64,000 nt of DNA from an uncultured Polaribacter sp. (GCF_947495205.1 NZ_CANLXV010000005.1:62001-126000); one strand, 5' to 3'; shown: positions 45,607 through 55,162, counted from the stretch's first letter. A program made the numbers and translations. The notes: generated from the letters alone by a model not told the origin.

Positions 45607-45789
45607 TTATTTAATTTCTTTGTGAACAGTCATTTTATTTAAAATAGAGTTAAATTTCTTAATCTCCATTCTATCAGGACTATTTTTCTTGTTCTTAGTT
45701 GTAATGTATCTAGAAGTACCTGGTTTACCAGAAGCTTTATGCTCTGTACATTCTAAAATTACTTGAACTCTGTTACCTTTTTTTGCCAT
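45607..45789 (-). CDS. rpmG: 50S ribosomal protein L33
   Basis: A 60-aa large-subunit protein starting [18 protein letters not shown] and containing [11 protein letters not shown] and MEIKKFN, typical of L33. The zinc-binding Cys pairs of the C+ form are absent; only one Cys is present, so it is the C- type. It lies 27 bp after rpmB on the same strand. Confidence 0.95.
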   Translation of the reverse strand: MAKKGNRVQVILECTEHKASGKPGTSRYITTKNKKNSPDRMEIKKFNSILNKMTVHKEIK

Positions 45790-45816
45790 TTGTATAAAAT
45801 TTTAAATTGCTTGAGC

Positions 45817-46056
45817 TTACTTTGTTAAAAATCCGTTAGCTCTAGCTTCTTTTATAACTGCAGAAATTCCTTTCTTGTTAATATTTTTTAAAGCAGATGC
45901 AGATACTTTTAAAGTAATCCATTTATCTTCTTCTGGAATGTAAAAACGCTTTGTCATTAAATTAGCGTCAAACTTTCTCTTTGTTCTATTTAAAGCCTTA
46001 GAAACATTGTTTCCAACCATTGCTTTTTTTCCTGTTAATTCACAAACTCTAGACAT
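45817..46056 (-). CDS. rpmB: 50S ribosomal protein L28
   Basis: A 79-aa large-subunit protein with the L28 signature MSRVCELTGKKAMVGNNVSK and KRKFDANLMTKRFYIPEE. It is the first gene of the rpmB-rpmG-DUF4295 operon and is preceded by a near-consensus promoter. Confidence 0.97.
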   Translation of the reverse strand: MSRVCELTGKKAMVGNNVSKALNRTKRKFDANLMTKRFYIPEEDKWITLKVSASALKNINKKGISAVIKEARANGFLTK

Positions 46057-46096
46057 CTTTTCGACAGTATTTATAGTGTTATCTCTAAACGAGGTG

Positions 46097-46127
46097 CAAA
46101 TCTACGAATAATTAAAAGATTGAACAA
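46097..46127 (-). promoter_or_regulatory. rpmB operon promoter (TTG-N20-TAGATTTG)
   Basis: On the minus strand a -33 TTG (46125-46127) and -7 TAGATTTG (46097-46104) are 20 bases apart, the Bacteroidetes primary-sigma consensus. The predicted leader before the rpmB ATG is about 35 bases. Confidence 0.8.
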
Positions 46128-46144
46128 AACTATTTTGCAAATTT

Positions 46145-47386
46145 TTAAAGAATTTCTCTTTGCAACATTTCTAATGCTTTGCTTACGGTTCTGTTGATTA
46201 CTTTCTCTCTGGGTTGACCAAAATCGAACTTTTCTACAACCTCCTTATTATCAGATACTATGGCTATAAAAACAACACCTAGATTGGTGGTGTTTTTATC
46301 TGCAGTAGGACCTGCATTACCTGTAACTGACACCGCAAAATTAGTGTTTAGTTTCTCTTTAGCTCCTTTTGCCATTTCTAAAGCTACTGCTTTACTTATA
46401 ACTGTATGTTCTTTTATAGTTTCTTTGTTTACTTTTAAAAGGTTTATTTTAGTTTCTGCGTTATAAGCAATTATGCTACCTTTATAATACGCTGAAGAAC
46501 CTGCAACTGCAACTAAATTGGCTGCTATTTTACCACCTGTTACACTTTCTGCAGTACAAATGGTTTGGTTTTTTTCTTTTAATAAGGTTCCTATTCTTTT
46601 TTCTAAAGAAGCCTCATCATCTAAACCTGTAATAATTTCTGGTATTAATTGATATACTTTTGCTACTTCTGCGTCTAACTCTTTTTCTAATTTTTCCTTA
46701 TGATTACTTTTACCAGACAAACGCAAACGCACTCTGCCATAAGATGGCAAATAAGCCAACTTTATATGTGGTGGCAAATTATTTTCAAATGCTTCAATTT
46801 TTTCTGCAATATTACTTTCTCCTTCTCCATAAGTCATAATTGTTTTATGGATGATAAACGGCAATTTAAATTGTTCTTGAATTTTAGGCAATACCTTATT
46901 GGTAATTAATCCTTTCATTTCATAAGGCACTCCTGGTAAGGATACAAAAACAGTATTATTCTCATAAAACCACATGCCTGGTGCTGTGCCAAATGCGTTA
47001 TGTAAAACAGTTGCTTTAGATGGTATTTGCGCTTGTGTTTTTTGAATGGGTTTAAAAGGCCTGTTTAATCTTGCAAAAATACCTTTTACATGTGCTATAA
47101 CTTCTGGGTGTTCTATAATTTCTGTATCGTTAAAGTATTTTGCTAGTGTTTTTTTGGTGATATCGTCTTTTGTTGGTCCTAAACCACCTGTTATTATTAC
47201 AATATCTGCTCTTGATTGTGCTTCTTGCAGTGCTTTTAATATGTGTTGCTCTTCATCTTGTATAGAACTTATTTGATAAACAGAAACACCAATTTTATTT
47301 AATTCTTTCCCAATCCATTGTGAGTTTGTGTCTATAATTTGACCGATTAAAATCTCGTCTCCAATAGTTATAATTTCTGCTTTCAT
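46145..47386 (-). CDS. cinA: CinA-family competence/damage-inducible protein
   Basis: A 413-aa two-domain protein. The N-terminal MoCF/COG1058 domain (about 1-170) starts MKAEIITIGDEILIGQIIDTNS and includes VIITGGLGPTKDD. The C-terminal CinA domain (about 255-410) includes ICTAESVTGGKIAANL and FAVSVTGNAGP. Characterised relatives have NMN deamidase and ADP-ribose pyrophosphatase activities in pyridine-nucleotide recycling. Directly followed on the same strand, upstream, by the leucine-rich protein gene without a gap. Confidence 0.95.
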   Translation of the reverse strand: MKAEIITIGDEILIGQIIDTNSQWIGKELNKIGVSVYQISSIQDEEQHILKALQEAQSRADIVIITGGLGPTKDDITKKTLAKYFNDTEIIEHPEVIAHVKGIFARLNRPFKPIQKTQAQIPSKATVLHNAFGTAPGMWFYENNTVFVSLPGVPYEMKGLITNKVLPKIQEQFKLPFIIHKTIMTYGEGESNIAEKIEAFENNLPPHIKLAYLPSYGRVRLRLSGKSNHKEKLEKELDAEVAKVYQLIPEIITGLDDEASLEKRIGTLLKEKNQTICTAESVTGGKIAANLVAVAGSSAYYKGSIIAYNAETKINLLKVNKETIKEHTVISKAVALEMAKGAKEKLNTNFAVSVTGNAGPTADKNTTNLGVVFIAIVSDNKEVVEKFDFGQPREKVINRTVSKALEMLQREIL

Positions 47387-48544
47387 TTATTTTACAATTT
47401 TTCTAACTGCAATTTCACTAAGAGAATTTTCTATTTTTACTATATACATTCCTTTTAAAAGCATAGATATATCTATGTTTCTTTGTTGAGTTTCTATAAG
47501 TTGTTTTCCTAGAAGGTTAAATATTTTTACACTCTTAATAGTTGCATTTGTTTTTAATGAAATTTGTAAAATATCTTCTAAAGGATTTGGATATATTATT
47601 ATTTGTTCAGAAAAAGACTCTTTATTTACACTAGCTGTTTCACATTTTTCACTATAATTGGTTTCTTCATCTACACACCAACCATTTCTTCTATTACTAA
47701 CACAAGTTGGCGGCACAAAATTATTACCTTCTATTTTTATGCAACTTAAATTAGCATTTGCATAGGCTAATAATCTAGTTGTATTTGATCTTTTAGACAT
47801 GTCTAAAAAAGTTAAATTATTACCAATAAGTACAATATCATCTAACCTGAAATTTGTAGAAAAGTCTATGCTTTCTAAATCATTTGCCCTTGCATAAAAA
47901 GTTAATAAATTTCTATTATTAGAAATATCTATATTGGTAAAATTGTTTTTACTAATTACTAAAGTAGTTAGTTCTATATTCTTAGAAACATCTAGATTTG
48001 TAAATTGATTTTCTTCTATTTCCAAAAGTCTTAATCTCACATTTTTAGTTACATCTAAATTTGATAATAAGTTATTATTACACCATAGTTTTACCAACTC
48101 TAAATTTTGACTTATGTCTAAAGTAGTTATTTTATTATTGAAACATTCTAATTCTTCTAAATTAGTGTTTTTAGAAACATCTAAACTACTAATTTGATTA
48201 TTAGAACAATGCAAGTCTAAAAGTTTAATATTTTGTGATACATTAATATTGGTTAACCCATTAAACTCACAATCTAAAGCTGTTAAAGATGTAAAAGCTT
48301 CTATACCTGTTAAATCCTTTACTCTTAGACTTTCAAGTTTTCCAGAACCTTTTACATCAATTTTACCTGAAAAAGCTTCTGCTTCTGCTACTTGAATTTC
48401 ATTATCATTATTTGCATTAATACTTGAATTTTCTAATAAATAATTTTTAAAATTTACATCTGGAATGTTAACAATATTAGATTGAGAAAACATCTGAGTA
48501 ATCGAAAAAAATAGAGTGAAAAAAATAGGGTAATTTATCTTCAT
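47387..48544 (-). CDS. leucine-rich-repeat surface protein with T9SS sorting domain
   Basis: A 385-aa exported protein. A signal peptide (about 1-20) precedes a cap region, then about nine 21-22-residue leucine-rich repeats of the form LDVSKNxxLxxLxCxxN (about 65-275). A C-terminal type A T9SS sorting domain follows (about 315-385): YPNPLEDIL, IFNLLGKQL, LLKGMYIVKI, VRKIVK. It should be secreted by the type IX system and perhaps anchored as a recognition or adhesion protein. Its stop is adjacent to the cinA start. Confidence 0.9.
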   Translation of the reverse strand: MKINYPIFFTLFFSITQMFSQSNIVNIPDVNFKNYLLENSSINANNDNEIQVAEAEAFSGKIDVKGSGKLESLRVKDLTGIEAFTSLTALDCEFNGLTNINVSQNIKLLDLHCSNNQISSLDVSKNTNLEELECFNNKITTLDISQNLELVKLWCNNNLLSNLDVTKNVRLRLLEIEENQFTNLDVSKNIELTTLVISKNNFTNIDISNNRNLLTFYARANDLESIDFSTNFRLDDIVLIGNNLTFLDMSKRSNTTRLLAYANANLSCIKIEGNNFVPPTCVSNRRNGWCVDEETNYSEKCETASVNKESFSEQIIIYPNPLEDILQISLKTNATIKSVKIFNLLGKQLIETQQRNIDISMLLKGMYIVKIENSLSEIAVRKIVK

Positions 48545-48684
48545 TTTTAGTTATAATTTATTTAAGTTATAAATATTTATTTTTTATTGAATAGGGTTTT
48601 CATTTTATAAAATGAATATTTTTATTTTTTTTAAAATAGGGAATTATGAATCTCTAACTTATCCTAAAATCCTCATAAATACTG

Positions 48685-49008
48685 CTAGTCTTTTTCTATT
48701 CCTATTTCATCAATATCTACATACTCTGTAGTATTTTCTTTTATTTTTTTTCTAATGACTACAAAAAGTATATATGAAATTATAAGACTACATAAAACAG
48801 ATAGGTTTCTGTGATAATCTAAACCTTCATTCACTTTAAAATCTGTAAAAAAACCATAAATAATTAAATAAAGTATTCTTACAGAGAATGATGAGAGAAA
48901 ACCAATACAAAAAAATATAAACTTGTTTTTACAGTATCTTTTTGCTAAAACCACAAAACAAATTCCCATAAATATGGAAACAATTATTTGTATTATAAAG
49001 TTTATCAA
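48685..49008 (-). CDS. small membrane protein (107 aa)
   Basis: A 107-aa protein with three hydrophobic segments (about 1-22, 29-52 and 70-87) and an acidic cytoplasmic tail (NTTEYVDIDEIGIEKD). No recognised family. It begins 2 bp after the FAH-family gene stop, so it is probably in the same transcript. Confidence 0.65.
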   Translation of the reverse strand: MINFIIQIIVSIFMGICFVVLAKRYCKNKFIFFCIGFLSSFSVRILYLIIYGFFTDFKVNEGLDYHRNLSVLCSLIISYILFVVIRKKIKENTTEYVDIDEIGIEKD

Positions 49009-49010
49009 GA

Positions 49011-49619
49011 TTATTTTACTCTTATATTAAATGTTTCTCTATCTTCTAAAACCCCTTTTAAACGATCGTTTTCTGCTACTTTACCAACTCCTGCTGGAGT
49101 ACCTGTAAAAATAAGATCTCCTTTTTTTAAGGTGAAATATTGCGAAACGTAACTTATTAATTCGTCTATTTTCCACAACATCGTTTTTGACTCACCATCT
49201 TGTACTAAAACATCGTTTTTATACAATTGAAATTTAATATTTTCTAAGTCGAAATTTTCTTTAGCATAAAACTCACCCACAACTGCACTTCCGTCAAACG
49301 CTTTTGCTTTTTCCCAAGGCAACCCTTTTTCTTTGCAGTTTTGTTGTACATCTCTTGCTGTAAAATCGATTCCTAAACCAATTTCATCATAATATTTATG
49401 TGCAAACTTTGCATCTATGTGTTTCCCAACTTTATTAATTTTAACCAAAACCTCTACTTCATAATGTACATCATTGGAAAACGGTGGTATAAAAAAAGGA
49501 TTTTTTCGTGGTAAAATTGCAGAATCTGGCTTTAAAAAAACCACAGGATGTTCTGGTTTCTCGTTAGCCAATTCTTCTATATGCTTTGCGTAATTGCGCC
49601 CAATACAAATTATTTTCAT
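49011..49619 (-). CDS. fumarylacetoacetate hydrolase-family protein (FAHD1-like)
   Basis: A 202-aa enzyme of the FAH superfamily, small FAHD1-type, many of which are oxaloacetate decarboxylases or acylpyruvate hydrolases. KIICIGRNYAKHIEEL starts the fold; VVFLKPDSAI, HYEVEVLVKI (metal-binding Glu residues) and DLIFTGTPAGVGKV follow. I use the ATG at 49619; an upstream TTG would add two residues only. The substrate is not determined. Confidence 0.9.
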   Translation of the reverse strand: MKIICIGRNYAKHIEELANEKPEHPVVFLKPDSAILPRKNPFFIPPFSNDVHYEVEVLVKINKVGKHIDAKFAHKYYDEIGLGIDFTARDVQQNCKEKGLPWEKAKAFDGSAVVGEFYAKENFDLENIKFQLYKNDVLVQDGESKTMLWKIDELISYVSQYFTLKKGDLIFTGTPAGVGKVAENDRLKGVLEDRETFNIRVK

Positions 49620-49678
49620 ATTCAATTATAAATTATTAATTACGAATTCAAAATTGATAATTCGTAATTCGTAACTTT

Positions 49679-50548
49679 TTATTCCCCAGCTTCTGGAAAA
49701 ACAATTGCTTTATTGCCGTTTACAATAATTTGATTATTCAAATGATTTTTTACTGCTTTTGCTAAAACCAGTTTTTCTATATCTGCGCCAATTCTTTTTA
49801 GTGTTTTAGCTGTACTTTCATGCGTTACTCGCTCCACATCTTGTTCTATAATTGGGCCTTCATCTAAATCTTCTGTAGCGTAATGTGCTGTTGCCCCAAT
49901 TAACTTTACTCCTCTTTCATAAGCTCTCTTATAAGGATTTGCTCCTTGAAAAGCCGGTAAAAATGAGTGATGTATGTTTATAATTCTTTCTGCATAATGA
50001 TTGATGAAATCTGAAGATAAAATTTGCATATATCTTGCCATAACCACCAAATCTACCTGATTAGTCTCTAATAGACGTATAACTTGTGCTTCTTGGTCTT
50101 GCTTGGTTTCTTTAGTTACTGGCAAATGATAATAAGGTATACCAAACATATCTGCAATAGGTCTTAATTTATTATGATTGCTAATTACCATTTTAATATT
50201 ACAATCTAACAAGCCTTCTTTTTGTCTAGACAATAAATCATATAAATTATGACTGGTATGAGAAACCATAATGGCTACATTTTGTTGCTGATCTTCATAA
50301 TGTACAGACCAATCTAATTGTAAAGATTTTGCCAAGGTTACAAAACAAGTTTCTAAATCTTTTTTGGTGATTTTTGTGCCGTCTGCATCTAAACGAATTC
50401 GCATAAAATAGCGATTTTCTTCTGCATTTACGTACTGCTGACAGCTTACAATATTAAATCCTTTATCAAAAAAAAAGTTGCTTACTTTAGCCAAAACTCC
50501 TTTTTGATCTGGACATTTTATTAAAAATGTTACTATTTGTGATTTCAT
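49679..50548 (-). CDS. purU: formyltetrahydrofolate deformylase
   Basis: A 289-aa enzyme hydrolysing 10-formyl-THF to formate and THF, balancing one-carbon pools. The N-terminal ACT domain (about 1-80: FLIKCPDQKGVLAKVSNFF) is followed by the formyltransferase fold with VVMARYMQIL, INIHHSFLPAFQGANPYKRA and GATAHYATEDLDEGPIIEQD. Length is typical. It may function with gcvT elsewhere in the window. Confidence 0.96.
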   Translation of the reverse strand: MKSQIVTFLIKCPDQKGVLAKVSNFFFDKGFNIVSCQQYVNAEENRYFMRIRLDADGTKITKKDLETCFVTLAKSLQLDWSVHYEDQQQNVAIMVSHTSHNLYDLLSRQKEGLLDCNIKMVISNHNKLRPIADMFGIPYYHLPVTKETKQDQEAQVIRLLETNQVDLVVMARYMQILSSDFINHYAERIINIHHSFLPAFQGANPYKRAYERGVKLIGATAHYATEDLDEGPIIEQDVERVTHESTAKTLKRIGADIEKLVLAKAVKNHLNNQIIVNGNKAIVFPEAGE

Positions 50549-50634
50549 TTTTTATTTAGTTGTTTATTGATGGTTTGTGGTTGTTGGAATTCTTTTTTAC
50601 TAAAAACCAACAACTAAAAACTAATAACCATAAT

Positions 50635-51474
50635 TTATGGTATCCACTTTTTAGGAAAATTAGGTTTACGTTTTTCAAGAAAAGCATCTCTTCCTTCCTT
50701 TGCTTCATCTGTCATATATGCCAAACGTGTTGCCTCACCAGCAAAAACTTGTTGGCCAACCATACCATCATCTGTAAGATTCATAGCAAATTTTAGCATT
50801 TTTATAGAAGTAGGACTTTTTTCTAAAATTTCTTGTGCCCATTGGTAAGCTGTGCTTTCTAATTCGTCATGAGGAATTACAGCATTTACCATTCCCATTT
50901 CATACGCTTCTTGTGCAGAATAATTTCTACCTAAGAAAAAAATTTCTCTGGCTTTTTTCTGCCCTACCATTTTTGCCAAATATGCAGAACCATAACCACC
51001 ATCAAAAGAAGTTACATCTGCATCTGTTTGTTTAAAAATAGCGTGTTCTTTGCTGGCTAAAGTTAAATCGCAAACCACATGTAAACTATGGCCACCACCA
51101 ACTGCCCAACCAGGAACTACACAAATTACTGCTTTTGGCATAAAACGAATTAAACGTTGTACTTCTAAAATATTTAATCTGTGGTAACCATCATCACCAA
51201 CATAACCTTGGTGACCACGAGCTTTTTGATCTCCACCAGAACAAAAAGAATACACACCATCTTTGGTACTTGGTCCTTCCGCAGAAAGTAAAACTACACC
51301 AATATTTACATCTTCACCTGCATCATAAAACGCGTCATATAATTCTGAAGTTGTTTTAGGTCTAAACGCATTTCTTACATTTGGCCTGTTAAATGCAATT
51401 CTTGCAACTGCACCACTTTTCTTATACGTAATATCTTCATATTCTTTAGCGGTTTTCCATTCCGGTTGTATCAT
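50635..51474 (-). CDS. menB: 1,4-dihydroxy-2-naphthoyl-CoA synthase
   Basis: A 279-aa crotonase-fold enzyme closing the second ring in menaquinone synthesis from o-succinylbenzoyl-CoA. The N-terminal WKTAKEYEDITYKKSGAVARI, oxyanion-hole segments SFCSGGDQKARG and VPGWAVGGGHSL, and the C-terminal FLEKRKPNFPKKWIP are typical of MenB. menD lies 1.9 kb away on the same strand, with an esterase-like gene between on the other strand. Confidence 0.96.
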   Translation of the reverse strand: MIQPEWKTAKEYEDITYKKSGAVARIAFNRPNVRNAFRPKTTSELYDAFYDAGEDVNIGVVLLSAEGPSTKDGVYSFCSGGDQKARGHQGYVGDDGYHRLNILEVQRLIRFMPKAVICVVPGWAVGGGHSLHVVCDLTLASKEHAIFKQTDADVTSFDGGYGSAYLAKMVGQKKAREIFFLGRNYSAQEAYEMGMVNAVIPHDELESTAYQWAQEILEKSPTSIKMLKFAMNLTDDGMVGQQVFAGEATRLAYMTDEAKEGRDAFLEKRKPNFPKKWIP

Positions 51475-51537
51475 ATTTTTGTATTTTAGGCGTTAGTTAT
51501 TTCAACGACACTTGTATTACAAAAATAAACATTCTAA

Positions 51538-52698
51538 ATGATGATTAAGAAAACCTTACCATTAATATTCTTATTTTTTTCGCTATTGGGGTATTCTCAA
51601 AAAATTATTACAAAAAAAATTAAATCAGATTTTGTTGAAGGTGAAAGACTTATTAAAATTTACATTCCTGAAGGTTATGATAGCAAGGAAGAAAAAAATT
51701 ACCCACTGGCTATTGTGCTAGATGCTGAATATTTGTTTGATGCGTATGTGGGAAATGCTGTTTTATTTGCTGCAAAAGATAAAGCTCCTAAGCAAATTGT
51801 GGTTGGCATAAATATGGCCAAAACTAGAAAAAAAGATACTTACTTTAACCAAAATACTGGGAAACTAACAAATTCAAATCAGCAATTTTATAATTTTATA
51901 CGAGACGAAGTAATTTTTGAAATTGAAAGTACCTACAAAACATCTCCTTTTATAACGATTATGGGTGCTGGCACCGCTGCAAATATTGTAGCGAGTTTTT
52001 TAAGTGAAGCTACACCTTTTGTAAACGCATATATTTGTATAAATCCTCTTTTCTCTGACTATATTGGAGCACAAATGGAATCTTACCAACTTAGCCGTTA
52101 TGAGAATGAAGACAATACTTTTTATTTTTACACAAACAATTCCAACACTTTTTCAGAAAAAAAACAAACAATTATTAACAATCTACAAACCGGTTTAACT
52201 AACTTAACTATTAAAAACTTTAACGTTGTAAATGATAATATAACTACAGCAAGTAGCATTTCTGCAATTAGTGAAGCCATACCAAGAGCCTTTACTAAAG
52301 TTTTTGAAATATACTCAGCAATTTCTGAAGAAGAATTCGATAAAAACATTAAAGAACTTTCTCCTATAGATGCTATTGCTTATTTAGAAAATAAATATTT
52401 AGATATTGAATTTCTGTTTGGCAGCAATTTAGGAATTAGAGAAGCAGATATTTATGCGGTAGAAACAATAGTTATTGAAAAAGAAAATGGAGATCAATTA
52501 TTAAATTATGGTATCATGATTTTAAAATTATTTCCGTCTTCTCCTTTAGGAGATTATTATATTGGTAGGTATTATGAAAGTGGCAAAAATCTAAAAAAGG
52601 CTTTAAAACATTATAAAATAGGTTATGGAAAAATGGATCCTGCTGATCCTAATGCTGATGCCTTTTATGAAAACATATTAAGAATTGGTGGACAATAA
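51538..52698 (+). CDS. exported esterase-fold protein lacking the nucleophile Ser
   Basis: A 386-aa exported protein with a signal peptide (about 1-21). Residues 25-260 match the putative-esterase alpha/beta hydrolase fold (RLIKIYIPEGYDSKEEKNYPLAIVLD). The expected GxSxG nucleophile elbow reads GAGTA (143-147), with Gly at the Ser position, so esterase activity is doubtful. The C-terminal 100 residues contain a TPR-like pair (LGDYYIGRYYESGKNLKKAL). The start has two adjacent ATG codons; the first is used. Confidence 0.75.
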   Translation: MMIKKTLPLIFLFFSLLGYSQKIITKKIKSDFVEGERLIKIYIPEGYDSKEEKNYPLAIVLDAEYLFDAYVGNAVLFAAKDKAPKQIVVGINMAKTRKKDTYFNQNTGKLTNSNQQFYNFIRDEVIFEIESTYKTSPFITIMGAGTAANIVASFLSEATPFVNAYICINPLFSDYIGAQMESYQLSRYENEDNTFYFYTNNSNTFSEKKQTIINNLQTGLTNLTIKNFNVVNDNITTASSISAISEAIPRAFTKVFEIYSAISEEEFDKNIKELSPIDAIAYLENKYLDIEFLFGSNLGIREADIYAVETIVIEKENGDQLLNYGIMILKLFPSSPLGDYYIGRYYESGKNLKKALKHYKIGYGKMDPADPNADAFYENILRIGGQ

Positions 52699-52737
52699 GT
52701 TGTATTTGGTTTTTGGTTGTTGGTTGATGGTTTTTGG

Positions 52738-52779
52738 TTTTTAGTTTTTAGTTTTTAGTTTTTAGTTTTTAGTTTTTAG
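52738..52779 (+). repeat. (TTTTTAG)6 heptamer array
   Basis: Six perfect tandem heptamers are visible with TAG at every seventh base from 52742. They are preceded by a degenerate G/T-rich stretch (TGGTTTTTGG-like) from 52705. No open frame or promoter is apparent. Confidence 0.9.
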
Positions 52780-52870
52780 TTTAATTTAATAAAAACTAAC
52801 TACTTCTTAATCCATAGAAAAATACAAACAATTTTTGCGTAAAACTTAATTACTTTTAAACCAAAGCGAG

Positions 52871-53359
52871 CTAAACCAAAACAATTCTATCTGACTCTAA
52901 AGTAATTAGCTTTTGCTTGTACAAATTGCCAACTGCTTTTTTAAATGCTTTTTTACTCATTTTCATATGAAAACGAATAGCATCTGGACTACTTTTATCG
53001 GTTAACATTATAAAACCGTCTTTACTATTTTTTAATTTATCTAAAACTTTTTGAGTATCTGTATCTATTACATTTCTAAAACCCTGTGGTCTTAAAGAAA
53101 CATCTATTTTACCATCTTCTCTTATATTTTTAATATAACCAGTAACTTCCATGTTTTCTTCTAAATCTTGATAAACTTCACTTCTAAACAGTAAACCATC
53201 AAACTCTTCATTAATTAAAACAGTGTAACCTAAACCGGTTTCAGTTTCTATAACCAAATTTACTTTATCACCTTCTTTAAAGTCATAATCAAATTCTGGC
53301 ATGCTATTTTCAGTATTTAAATTACTGTCTTCTTGGTTAAAATCTTCCTGTAAACTCAT
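52871..53359 (-). CDS. CvfB-like S1/winged-helix RNA-binding protein
   Basis: A 162-aa soluble protein with an acidic N-terminal tail, one S1-like OB domain (about 28-95: KEGDKVNLVIETETGLGYTVLIN, GKIDVSLRPQGF) and a C-terminal winged helix (KMSKKAFKKAVGNLYKQKLITLE). This resembles the end of CvfB-type RNA-binding regulators, which have three S1 domains, so this version is short. It overlaps the menD start region by one base on the same strand. Confidence 0.8.
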   Translation of the reverse strand: MSLQEDFNQEDSNLNTENSMPEFDYDFKEGDKVNLVIETETGLGYTVLINEEFDGLLFRSEVYQDLEENMEVTGYIKNIREDGKIDVSLRPQGFRNVIDTDTQKVLDKLKNSKDGFIMLTDKSSPDAIRFHMKMSKKAFKKAVGNLYKQKLITLESDRIVLV

Positions 53360-55083
53360 TATTTTATATATTTAAAATAGTCTTTTAAAACTGTATCATT
53401 CTCTTTACTTGGCGTAAAGATTTCTAATATTTTTGGTTGATGAGATTCATTAAAGAATCCATTTAATTCGCTTGCAACTATTTCTGTGGCAAATGCTTTA
53501 TTATACTCAAAACCATAGGTTTTTGCCAAATGTTCTGCCGTTAAACAATGTGGTGTTTCAAAATAGCTTAAAGCATTTGTTGTTTTTGGACCAGGAATTA
53601 TTTTAAAAATTCCGCCTCCAGAATTGTTAATTAGTACAATTCTAAAATTCTTAGGAATATTTGCATTCCATAATGCATTAGAATCATAGAAAAAACTTAA
53701 ATCGCCTGTAATTAAAAGGGTTTGGTTTTTACTAGCAAAAGCAGCACCAATTGCAGTGCTTGTGCTACCATCTATACCACTTGTGCCTCTGTTACAAAAT
53801 ACTTGTATGCTATTTTTTATGGTAAATAACTGTGCATAACGTATTATGGCGCTATTGCTAATTTGCAGTTGCGTATTTGCTGGCACTGCATTTAAAACTT
53901 GTTCAAAAACCTTAAAATCAGAGTGTTTTAAATCTGCAAAATAACTGGCATGTTTTTTTCTTCTGTAATCTCTAATACTTAACCATTTAGCTTGGTAATT
54001 ACTTGTAATAGGTGTTACAAATTTATTAAAATTACGAAAAAAATCTACAGGTGTTGTTTGTATAAATTCTGATAAACAGAAAAATGTATTGGTTGCTTTT
54101 CTGGCATCAATATTCCAATGATGTTTGGGTTGGTAATCTCTTAAAAAACGTTTGATTCTTTTAGAAACAATCATACCACCAAACGTAACCAAAACATCTG
54201 GTTGTAAAGCTTTAAATTCTGCATCTTCTAAAGAAAAAATTAATTGATCTATAGCATTTACAGCTTTATTGTGATGCAGGTTAGAAGTAGTTTCTGTAAG
54301 TATTAAAACAGATTCATCTTCTGCATACAAATCTATTAAATTGTGTAACTCTTCATCTGGATAATTTACACCAACAACAATCATTTTTTTTGATGCTGCA
54401 GACCAAATACTTGCTAATTTCTGATAGTTGATATGAGAATTGTCTAAAGAACTCAAAGAAATATTCGGGAAATTAAATTCCTGCAATTCAGACACAGTTT
54501 CATACAAAGGTTCATCAAAAGGTACGTTTACATGCACAGGACCTTGTTGAGATGTTGCTATTTGTAATGCCTCGCCAATTAATTGGCCGTTTCTGGTTTT
54601 AAATTTTGGATTTTCCACCAAATTTGCAGAAAACAAAATATGATTTGCAAATACGTTTTCTTGACGAATGGTTTGTCCATCGCCAATATCTATTAAATGT
54701 TTGGGTCTGTCTGCAGAAATAACTACAAGTGGTATATTACTGTAAAACGCTTCTGCAATTGCAGGATAATAATTTAACAATGCAGAACCAGATGTACATA
54801 AAACTGCTACAGGTTTTTGGGTTTGTTGTGCAATTCCTAAAGCAAAAAACGCTGCACAACGCTCATCTACAACGCTTAAGGTTTCTATTTCTGGATGATT
54901 AGAAAAACCTATAGTTAAGGGTGCATTTCTAGATCCTGGAGAAATAACAACGGTTTCTATATGAAATTGTGTACAGGCAGAAATTACCAGTTGTGCTAGT
55001 TCTTTTGCTGGAAAAAAAGCCGTTCCTAACCTCTCTAAAGAAGAGGAATTCTCACTTGATTGAAAATTGCTTTTTTTATTCAT
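53359..55083 (-). CDS. menD: MenD, SEPHCHC synthase
   Basis: A 574-aa thiamine-diphosphate enzyme joining isochorismate and 2-oxoglutarate in menaquinone synthesis. The N-terminal ISPGSRNAPLTIGF, AVLCTSGSALLNYYPAIAEA, the ThDP/metal region ITGDLSFFYDSNAL and INNSGGGIF are intact. The N terminus has about 20 extra residues before the conserved start, so the true start may be slightly downstream. It is transcribed with the S1 protein gene. Confidence 0.95.
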   Translation of the reverse strand: MNKKSNFQSSENSSSLERLGTAFFPAKELAQLVISACTQFHIETVVISPGSRNAPLTIGFSNHPEIETLSVVDERCAAFFALGIAQQTQKPVAVLCTSGSALLNYYPAIAEAFYSNIPLVVISADRPKHLIDIGDGQTIRQENVFANHILFSANLVENPKFKTRNGQLIGEALQIATSQQGPVHVNVPFDEPLYETVSELQEFNFPNISLSSLDNSHINYQKLASIWSAASKKMIVVGVNYPDEELHNLIDLYAEDESVLILTETTSNLHHNKAVNAIDQLIFSLEDAEFKALQPDVLVTFGGMIVSKRIKRFLRDYQPKHHWNIDARKATNTFFCLSEFIQTTPVDFFRNFNKFVTPITSNYQAKWLSIRDYRRKKHASYFADLKHSDFKVFEQVLNAVPANTQLQISNSAIIRYAQLFTIKNSIQVFCNRGTSGIDGSTSTAIGAAFASKNQTLLITGDLSFFYDSNALWNANIPKNFRIVLINNSGGGIFKIIPGPKTTNALSYFETPHCLTAEHLAKTYGFEYNKAFATEIVASELNGFFNESHQPKILEIFTPSKENDTVLKDYFKYIK

Positions 55084-55115
55084 TTAGAAAAGAAGATTCC
55101 TAATTATTTTAAAAA

Positions 55116-55145
55116 AAACTCCAAACTTTATGCAATTTGGAGTTT
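55116..55145 (-). terminator. terminator downstream of fsa
   Basis: Stem AAACTCCAAA / TTTGGAGTTT with a T-run on the minus strand lies about 200 bp after the fsa stop, beyond the copy 3 RNA-like element. The transcript from fsa could therefore include that element. Confidence 0.7.
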
Positions 55146-55162
55146 CTGTAATCTATTATTTT

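Noticed and set aside
50590..50628. Hairpin GTTGTTGG / CCAACAAC between purU and menB as a terminator
   Set aside because: The 8-bp stem has a long loop and no T-run in the right place on the minus strand; it belongs to the low-complexity T/G spacer family.
52738..52779. Possible CRISPR-like array
   Set aside because: The repeats are 7 bp with no spacers between them; this is a simple tandem repeat and there are no cas genes in the window.
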